A DNA stretch of 11,644 nucleotides from Flavobacteriaceae bacterium (lineage in GTDB: Bacteria > Bacteroidota > Bacteroidia > Flavobacteriales > Flavobacteriaceae): the NCBI GenBank assembly GCA_947443815.1, contig CANEXR010000066.1:1-11644 (forward strand), given 5' to 3'. The notes below the pieces were generated by a model. It saw only the letters and a list, made by a program, of their open reading frames with translations, did not search any database and was not told the DNA's origin. Positions 6,510 to 11,644 of the stretch are shown here, in pieces. The translations under genes were made by a program, and so were the position numbers. Every line of letters starts with the position of its first letter. Within the stretch, counting starts at the first letter, position 1.

Positions 6510-7973
6510 TTGGGATTATATAAAAATCTTTTTAAACAAACTGCAATTTACGGGCTCGCAACTGTTTTACCTCGCATGCTGAGTTTTTTGCTAGTCCGAT
6601 TGTACACAGGAATATTACCCACAGCCGAATATGGCGAAGTTTCAATTGTATTGTCTTGGATGGTTTTTTTCAATGTAATTTTATCTTACGGGATGGAAAC
6701 CGCCTTTTTCCGATTTTATAATTCCGAAACCGATAAGCAAAACGTAATTGCAACCTCTACAATTTCTATATTTTGGTCCTCTATATTCTTTCTTTTCGGA
6801 GCCTTAATCTTCAGGAATACATTAGCAACATTAGCCAATGTGGATGTACAGTATATTACGTATTCCATCTGGATTTTGGTTTTAGACGCCTTAGTAATTG
6901 TTCCGTTCTCTAAGCTGCGAGCCAACCAACGCCCCATGATGTATGCCGCTATCAAGATAGGAAACGTAGCGGTGAACTTAGCTTTAAACCTGTTCTTTCT
7001 ATTACTTTTGCCCCAAATAGCACAATCCAATCCAAACTCATTTATCGGAAATTTATATGTCGATAATTTCGAAATTGGGTATATTTTCATATCAAACTTA
7101 TTAGCAAGTTTACTGACTTTTGTAGTACTCTCTCCAAATTATCTTTCTCTCAAACGCAATTTTGACACCGCACTTTGGAAAAAAATGATGCAATACGGAT
7201 TACCCATTCTTGTAGCTGGAATTGCTTTTGCTGTTAATGAACATTTTGATAAAATCCTGCTCGGATATTGGCTACCAGATAACATTGCAAAGTCCGAAGT
7301 AGGCGCCTATTCCGCCTGTTACAAACTCGGATTGTTCATGGTCTTATTCGCCACCGCATTTCGTTTAGGAATCGAACCCTTCTTTTTTAGTCATGCCAGC
7401 AATGAAAATGCGCCACAAACCTATGCCGTCATTACCAAATATTTTGTTATACTAGGTTCCCTGATCCTTCTTGGGGTTATCGTTTTTGCAGATGTTTTAA
7501 AACACTTGTTACTCGACAATCAATCCTATTGGGAAGCCATGAAAGTAGTCCCGTTAATCATTCTAGCCAATTTTTTTCTAGGTATTTACAACAACCTTTC
7601 CGTTTGGTACAAACTCACCGACAAAACCATAATTGGAGCCTACATCTCCATTGTAGGAGCCGTCGTAACCTTAGTTCTCAATTATCTACTAATCCCAAAA
7701 TACAGTTATTACGGCTCGGCAATAGCCACAATTTCGGCCTACGGAAGCATGATGTTTATATCCTACATCCTCGGAAATAAATACTATCCCATCCCTTACG
7801 ATATGACAAAAATAAGCGGTTATTTAGGCATTTCAATCCTATTTTCCATCATTTCATTCTACGGATTCAGAGAGAATTATTTTGTCGGAATTCCGTTATT
7901 ATTACTATTCCTTTATTTTATATACCACAACGAAAAAGAAACCATACAAAGCATCGCAAAACGAAAAAAATAA
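6510..7973 (+). CDS. Wzx-like polysaccharide/oligosaccharide flippase
   Basis: The 487-residue protein is almost wholly hydrophobic, with about 12-14 membrane helices. It has the opening typical of the family in flavobacteria: FKQTAIYGLATVLPRMLSF, then LYTGILPTAEYGEVS. Such proteins, in the MATE/MOP flippase superfamily, move lipid-linked sugars across the inner membrane for O-antigen, capsule or related glycans. The C-terminal half keeps the usual pattern, with ANFFLGIYNNLSVWYKLTDK at about 350-369 and GAVVTLVLNYLLIP near 386-399. The start appears to be TTG at 6510: the frame has a stop at 6486-6488 with no ATG before Met24, and residues 2-23 fit the family. The nucleotidyltransferase two genes downstream could make the nucleotide sugar for the same surface glycan. 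Confidence 0.92.
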   Translation: MGLYKNLFKQTAIYGLATVLPRMLSFLLVRLYTGILPTAEYGEVSIVLSWMVFFNVILSYGMETAFFRFYNSETDKQNVIATSTISIFWSSIFFLFGALIFRNTLATLANVDVQYITYSIWILVLDALVIVPFSKLRANQRPMMYAAIKIGNVAVNLALNLFFLLLLPQIAQSNPNSFIGNLYVDNFEIGYIFISNLLASLLTFVVLSPNYLSLKRNFDTALWKKMMQYGLPILVAGIAFAVNEHFDKILLGYWLPDNIAKSEVGAYSACYKLGLFMVLFATAFRLGIEPFFFSHASNENAPQTYAVITKYFVILGSLILLGVIVFADVLKHLLLDNQSYWEAMKVVPLIILANFFLGIYNNLSVWYKLTDKTIIGAYISIVGAVVTLVLNYLLIPKYSYYGSAIATISAYGSMMFISYILGNKYYPIPYDMTKISGYLGISILFSIISFYGFRENYFVGIPLLLLFLYFIYHNEKETIQSIAKRKK

Positions 7974-7980
7974 AAATTAC

Positions 7981-8069
7981 AAGGAGCTGTTTCCTGCTAT
8001 CCGTTACAATCTTATCGGCCGAACCCCGGCCCATAAGGATTTTCACTACTATCAGGGCTAGAGCATTCC
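7981..8069. repeat. GC-richer palindromic intergenic element, probably dispersed
   Basis: The spacer between the flippase gene and dut holds a block that differs from its AT-rich surroundings. Its core is a hairpin: AATCTTAT, a C, and GGCCG (8008-8021) pair with CGGCC, a C, and ATAAGGATT (8027-8041), with a C-C mismatch, one bulged G and the loop AACCC. The flanks, GGAGCTGTTTCCTGC (7983-7997) and TATCAGGGCTAGAGC (8050-8064), pair only in part. From memory, blocks with these flanks recur between genes in Flavobacterium genomes; that cannot be verified here. No T-run follows, so it is not a plain terminator. Confidence 0.6.
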
Positions 8070-8138
8070 ATACATCATAAACTATTGCTTAATAAAACGC
8101 TATCCATTTTAAATGAATACCGTTAAAAAAATAAAAAA

Positions 8139-8573
8139 ATGGACATCAAAATAATCAATAAATCCCAGCATGAACTTCCAAACTATGAAACCATAGCTTC
8201 AGCTGGAATGGACTTACGCGCCCATTTATCCGAATCGGTATGCTTACAACCATTAGGAAGAGCCATTATCAAAACGGGACTTTTTATAGAATTGCCCATA
8301 GGCTATGAAGCCCAAGTGCGACCAAGAAGCGGATTAGCAGCCAAAAAAGGAATTACCGTACTCAATTCACCCGGAACAGTAGATGCAGATTATCGTGGCG
8401 AAATTGGTGTGATTTTAGTAAATTTATCCCAAGAAACCTTTGTAGTCGAAAACGGGGAGCGCATTGCACAATTAATCATTGCCAAACACGAACGCGCCCA
8501 ATGGATTGAAGTTCAGGAACTATCCGAAACCACAAGAGGAGAAGGCGGTTTTGGAAGCACAGGAGTAAAATAA
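8139..8573 (+). CDS. dut: dUTP diphosphatase
   Basis: This enzyme hydrolyses dUTP to dUMP and pyrophosphate, keeping uracil out of DNA and supplying dUMP for thymidylate synthesis. All five motifs of the trimeric family are present in order: AGMDLRA (22-28), RPRSGLA (61-67), GTVDADYRGEI (79-89, with the catalytic Asp in the VDADYRG segment), ERIAQLII (107-114) and the C-terminal glycine-rich arm RGEGGFGSTG (133-142), which closes over the nucleotide. The 144-residue length is normal. The ATG at 8139 is preceded by an A-rich stretch rather than a Shine-Dalgarno. It has no functional tie to the glycan and envelope genes around it. A terminator-like hairpin follows 13 bases after the stop. Confidence 0.98.
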   Translation: MDIKIINKSQHELPNYETIASAGMDLRAHLSESVCLQPLGRAIIKTGLFIELPIGYEAQVRPRSGLAAKKGITVLNSPGTVDADYRGEIGVILVNLSQETFVVENGERIAQLIIAKHERAQWIEVQELSETTRGEGGFGSTGVK

Positions 8574-8586
8574 ATATACAAATTCG

Positions 8587-8615
8587 AAAAGGGAACCTTT
8601 TAATTTTCCCTTTTT
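8587..8615 (+). terminator. terminator-like hairpin after dut
   Basis: AAAAGGGAA (8587-8595) pairs perfectly with TTCCCTTTT (8606-8614) around a 10-base loop, with T-residues at 8611-8615. It looks like a moderate intrinsic terminator. Only 21 bases separate it from the next start codon, too few for a separate promoter downstream, so either it is leaky or the next gene is transcribed from a promoter inside dut. Confidence 0.65.
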
Positions 8616-8636
8616 AATCATTCAATATAACTAACT

Positions 8637-9653
8637 ATGAAAATAATAATCCCAATGGCTGGAAGAGGTTCCAGATTAAGACCACATACGTTAACCATTC
8701 CTAAACCATTAATCCCTGTTGCCGGAAAACCAATCGTACACCGATTAGTAGAAGATATTGCCAAAATATTAAAAGAACCGATTGAAGAAATTGCTTTTGT
8801 ACTTGGAGAACCCGCTTTTTTTGGAGACGATATTGTAGCTAGTTTAGAAAAATTAGCACATAGTCTGGGCGCCAAAGCTTCTATTTATCGCCAAGATATG
8901 CCTTTAGGAACAGGTCATGCCATTATGTGTGCCAAAGAATCCTTATCCGGACCCGCCGTAATTGCGTATGCCGACACCCTTATTAGAGCTGATTTTGAAT
9001 TAGATCCAACCGCCGATGCCGTAATTTGGGTAAAACAAGTAGACGAACCAGAAGCATTTGGTGTAGTTAAATTGAATACCAATAACGAAATCATAGAATT
9101 AGTAGAAAAACCAACCTCCTTTGTGAGCGATTTGGCCGTAATTGGAATCTATTATTTCAAAGAGGTAGAAGTTTTAAAAGAAGAACTTCAAAAAGTATTA
9201 GACAATAACATTCAAAACGGAGGAGAATACCAAATCAATGACGGAATCAAAGCCATGATGGCTAACGGCAAAGTATTCAAAACCGGTAGTGTTGACGAAT
9301 GGATGGATTGTGGAAATAAAAATGTTACGGTAGAAACCAACTCCCGAATGTTAGGCTTTTTGCATACCGACGGAGAACATTTAGTGGACAAAGGAGTAAA
9401 ATTAGAAAACGCAACAATAATTCCTCCTTGTTATATTGCAGAGGATGTTACATTGATTAATGCCACTGTTGGTCCAAATGTATCTTTAGGAAAAGGATGC
9501 CATATTATTAATAGTTCGATAAAAAACAGTTTGGTTCAAACACATTCGCATATAAAAAATGCCCATTTAGATAACGCAATGATTGGAAATCACGTTAATT
9601 TTGACGGGAACTTTACCAATATCAGTATTGGTGATTATTCTATATTGGAATAA
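8637..9653 (+). CDS. sugar-phosphate nucleotidyltransferase with left-handed beta-helix domain
   Basis: The enzyme class joins a sugar-1-phosphate to an NTP to give a nucleotide sugar and pyrophosphate. The N-terminal nucleotidyltransferase domain (about 1-235) has the signature AGRGSRLRP (8-16), PKPLIPVAGKP (22-32) with the substrate-binding Lys, GTGHAI (91-96), YADTLI (111-116, where many relatives have Gly-Asp) and VEKP near 156-159. EWMDCGN at about 221-227 also fits. Residues from about 250 to the end (338) show hexapeptide-type spacing of small hydrophobic residues, forming a left-handed beta-helix as in RmlA-like long forms and GlmU. The sugar cannot be assigned from sequence alone; glucose-1-phosphate thymidylyl- or uridylyltransferase activity is possible. 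It probably serves surface-glycan synthesis together with the flippase upstream. The TPR gene starts 15 bases after its stop. Confidence 0.9.
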   Translation: MKIIIPMAGRGSRLRPHTLTIPKPLIPVAGKPIVHRLVEDIAKILKEPIEEIAFVLGEPAFFGDDIVASLEKLAHSLGAKASIYRQDMPLGTGHAIMCAKESLSGPAVIAYADTLIRADFELDPTADAVIWVKQVDEPEAFGVVKLNTNNEIIELVEKPTSFVSDLAVIGIYYFKEVEVLKEELQKVLDNNIQNGGEYQINDGIKAMMANGKVFKTGSVDEWMDCGNKNVTVETNSRMLGFLHTDGEHLVDKGVKLENATIIPPCYIAEDVTLINATVGPNVSLGKGCHIINSSIKNSLVQTHSHIKNAHLDNAMIGNHVNFDGNFTNISIGDYSILE

Positions 9654-9668
9654 ATTTAGGATTTAGTG

Positions 9669-11015
9669 ATGAAAAAAAAGACTGTAGTCGTTCTCTTTTT
9701 CGGAATGTTTTGCCTTCCAGTTTCGCTTGTGGCACAAACGGAACCAGAACAAATTACTATGGTCAATACTGAATTTCAGGATTCCTTCTACGAAGCATTA
9801 TTACAAAAAGGAATTGAAAATTATGACAAAGCACTAATTGCATTACAAAAATGCTTGAACGTTCAGCCTGAAGATGCAACGATTTATTTTGAATTAGGGA
9901 AAAATTATTTGGCTTTAAAAAATTATGAAAATGCCTATAATTCCTTCGAACATGCTGCGCAAATTGACCCAAAAAACAAATGGTTTTGGGAAGGAATGTA
10001 CGATGTGAGTTATCAAACCAAAAATTACAACCAAGCCATAAATGTCATCCAAAAACTAATCCCTTTGGACGAAACCTATACAGATGATTTGATCTCACTC
10101 TATATGGTAACCAATCAGCTGGATAAGGCCCTACCATTGATTAATGAACGCAATGATAAATTTGGCAAAACGGATGAAAGAGAAAGGTATAAAATGCAAA
10201 TTTTATCCGAAGGCAAATACCAGAATGAAGAAATAGCCAATCTAATTACCCAAATCGATAAAAACCCAAAAGACGAATCAAATTATATTGCTTTGATTTT
10301 CTTGTATTCTCAGAGTAATGAGTCTGAAAAGGTATTGGAAGTATCCAAAAAATTAGAAGCTGCAATCCCAACATCCGAATGGGCTCAAGTAAGTTTGTTT
10401 AAAAGTTATTTGGATAAAAATGAGGGCCCAAGAGCAATAAACGCGATGAATATTGTTTTGGCAAGTAACAAAATTGATGCTAAAATAAAACATCGAATTC
10501 TCAATGAATTTTTGATTTTTACAAATGCCAATCCTCAATATACCCCAGATTTAGAAAAAGCAATTGGCTATTTCGACACCGATAAAGAGGTGAATGTTGC
10601 CAAGGAAATAGGTAAATTTTATCACAGTAAAAAACAATGGGAAAAAGCCATAAAATATTATGAGCAATCTTTAAAAAACAGCAGCACTCAAGAAATTGAA
10701 ACAAATTTACTTTTGCTGCAAGCGTACACCGAACTAAAACAATTTCAAAAGGTAGCTCAAAAAGCATCAGAAATGATGGAACTTTTTCCAACACAACCCG
10801 AATTTTATTACTATTCTGGACTGGCAAACAATCAATTACAACAGTTCAAAAAAGCCAAAGATGTCTTGGAAATAGGCTTAGACTATTTAGTGGATGACGT
10901 AAATTTAGAAATTAATTTTAACATTCAATTAGGAGAAGCTTATAACAGTTTAGGGGATTTCAAGAAAAAAGAGTTGTATTTTTCCAAAGCAAATCAATTA
11001 TTAAAAAAAGAATAA
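9669..11015 (+). CDS. exported TPR-repeat protein
   Basis: The 448-residue protein begins with a Lys-rich stretch and a hydrophobic core (MKKKTVVVLFFGMFCLPVSL), with likely signal cleavage near VAQ at 21-23. This places it in the periplasm or outer membrane. The rest is alpha-helical with several tetratricopeptide repeats, clear at about 68-98 (IYFELGKNYLALKNYENAYN), at 315-340 (GKFYHSKKQWEKAIKYYEQS) and near the C-terminus (LGEAYNSLGDFKKKELYFSK). TPRs bind partner proteins; the partner is unknown. GTG at 9666 directly precedes ATG at 9669. AGGA at 9658-9661 is 7 bases from the ATG but only 4 from the GTG, so I choose ATG. It is closely coupled to the nucleotidyltransferase gene and 9 bases ahead of the DUF4292 lipoprotein gene, suggesting one envelope-related transcript. 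Confidence 0.88.
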   Translation: MKKKTVVVLFFGMFCLPVSLVAQTEPEQITMVNTEFQDSFYEALLQKGIENYDKALIALQKCLNVQPEDATIYFELGKNYLALKNYENAYNSFEHAAQIDPKNKWFWEGMYDVSYQTKNYNQAINVIQKLIPLDETYTDDLISLYMVTNQLDKALPLINERNDKFGKTDERERYKMQILSEGKYQNEEIANLITQIDKNPKDESNYIALIFLYSQSNESEKVLEVSKKLEAAIPTSEWAQVSLFKSYLDKNEGPRAINAMNIVLASNKIDAKIKHRILNEFLIFTNANPQYTPDLEKAIGYFDTDKEVNVAKEIGKFYHSKKQWEKAIKYYEQSLKNSSTQEIETNLLLLQAYTELKQFQKVAQKASEMMELFPTQPEFYYYSGLANNQLQQFKKAKDVLEIGLDYLVDDVNLEINFNIQLGEAYNSLGDFKKKELYFSKANQLLKKE

Positions 11016-11024
11016 TAAATACCC

Positions 11025-11644
11025 ATGAATAAAATAGCCCTTATACTTTCTCTGCTTTTACTGCTTTCATGCAAATCGAAATCCGTTGTCGCAGCAGCAA
11101 GTATTGACGCAACACATCTGAAAGCTACTGCCATAATAGAAAAGCATTACAACAATAAAAAAATCTTTTCTACATTATATATAAAAGCAAATGCTCGATA
11201 TGCGGATGATAAACAAATCCAAAATGTTACTGCCGAAATAAAAATAAAGAAAGACGAGGAAATTTTAGTAAGCATTCGTTTTTTGGGAATTACAATGGCA
11301 AAAGCATTAATTACACCAACAACAGTAAGCTATTATGAAAAAATTAATGGTACTTATTTTGAAGGAGATTTCAGTGGGTTGAGCAAATGGCTGGGAACAG
11401 ATTTAGATTATTTAAAAATTCAAAACATGCTTTTAGGAGAAGCTTTTGATGACTTGAATAAGGGTAAATATACAGAATCATTGCTAGGGCAATTATATCG
11501 ATTAGATGATTTTTCAAATGAAAACACTAAAAAATCATTTTTTGTAGATGCGAATAATTTTTTAATACAAAAACAAGAAATCACACAAACCGCTGAGGAG
11601 CGCATGATTCAAGTCTCGTATTCAGGTAATAAAGTATTTAATGA
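11025..11644 (+). CDS. DUF4292-type lipoprotein, 5' part
   Basis: An open frame starts with ATG at 11025 and stays open to the right edge (206 full codons). The N-terminus MNKIALILSLLLLLSC is a lipoprotein signal, with the lipid-bearing Cys at residue 16. The following pattern places it in the DUF4292 family as I remember it: NVTAEIKIKKDEEILVSIRF, then LGITMAKALITPTTVSYYEK and YFEGDFSGLSKWLGTDLDYL. Alternating strands and the stretch LGTDLDYLKIQNMLLGE (125-141) recall LolA/LolB-type lipoprotein carriers, whose fold is a half-barrel that holds acyl chains. A role in outer-membrane lipoprotein handling is therefore possible but inferred. It follows the TPR gene by 9 bases. The C-terminus and stop codon are outside the window. 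Confidence 0.85.
   Translation, partial: MNKIALILSLLLLLSCKSKSVVAAASIDATHLKATAIIEKHYNNKKIFSTLYIKANARYADDKQIQNVTAEIKIKKDEEILVSIRFLGITMAKALITPTTVSYYEKINGTYFEGDFSGLSKWLGTDLDYLKIQNMLLGEAFDDLNKGKYTESLLGQLYRLDDFSNENTKKSFFVDANNFLIQKQEITQTAEERMIQVSYSGNKVFN

Noticed and set aside
7529..7780. 83-residue + strand open frame inside the flippase gene
   Set aside because: It lies wholly within the flippase gene in another frame, its composition (many Ser, Gln, Arg and His) fits no family, and the flippase frame is clearly real.
8618..8875. Minus-strand open frame over the start of the nucleotidyltransferase gene
   Set aside because: It mirrors conserved codons of the nucleotidyltransferase; no recognisable motif and no start context.
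9666..9668. GTG as the start of the TPR gene
   Set aside because: The adjacent ATG at 9669 has better spacing from AGGA at 9658-9661 and gives a normal signal peptide.

Overview
The window looks like chromosome from Flavobacterium or a close relative in the Flavobacteriaceae. Four things point there: the strongly AT-rich sequence, the near absence of Shine-Dalgarno sites, TAnnTTTG-type promoter -7 elements, and an F-type ATP synthase operon that ends at atpG with no atpD or atpC behind it. All genes lie on the + strand. I found no rRNA, tRNA, insertion sequence or CRISPR array, and no gene-free gap reaches 300 bases.

Positions 1-3926 hold the 3' part of the ATP synthase operon: the end of atpE (c), then atpF (b), atpH (delta), atpA (alpha) and atpG (gamma), closed by a strong intrinsic terminator. 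Two non-coding structures interrupt it. One is a 13-bp hairpin plus T-run directly after atpE, which may set c-subunit excess. The other is a long palindrome built partly from a degenerate heptamer, between atpA and atpG.

Positions 3927-6373 look like an accessory insert. They hold an AraC-family regulator, two identical 14-bp direct repeats exactly 21 bp apart just upstream of a promoter-like element, a short DUF547-like protein that stops where the conserved Cys region should begin, and a GNAT acetyltransferase with a probable TTG start. The repeats have the geometry of an AraC-type activator site. This is the most interesting regulatory signal in the window.

Positions 6510-11644 are an envelope-related cluster: a Wzx-like polysaccharide flippase (TTG start), dut, a sugar-phosphate nucleotidyltransferase with a left-handed beta-helix tail, a secreted TPR protein, and the start of a DUF4292 lipoprotein that runs off the window. 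The flippase and nucleotidyltransferase fit surface-glycan synthesis; the TPR and DUF4292 proteins are predicted to work in the periplasm or at the outer membrane. A GC-rich palindromic element, probably a dispersed genomic repeat, sits between the flippase and dut. A terminator-like hairpin separates dut from the nucleotidyltransferase.

The sequence does not show a clearly new multi-gene system. The best candidates for undescribed biology are the AraC/direct-repeat/truncated-DUF547 locus and the RNA structures inside the ATP synthase operon.
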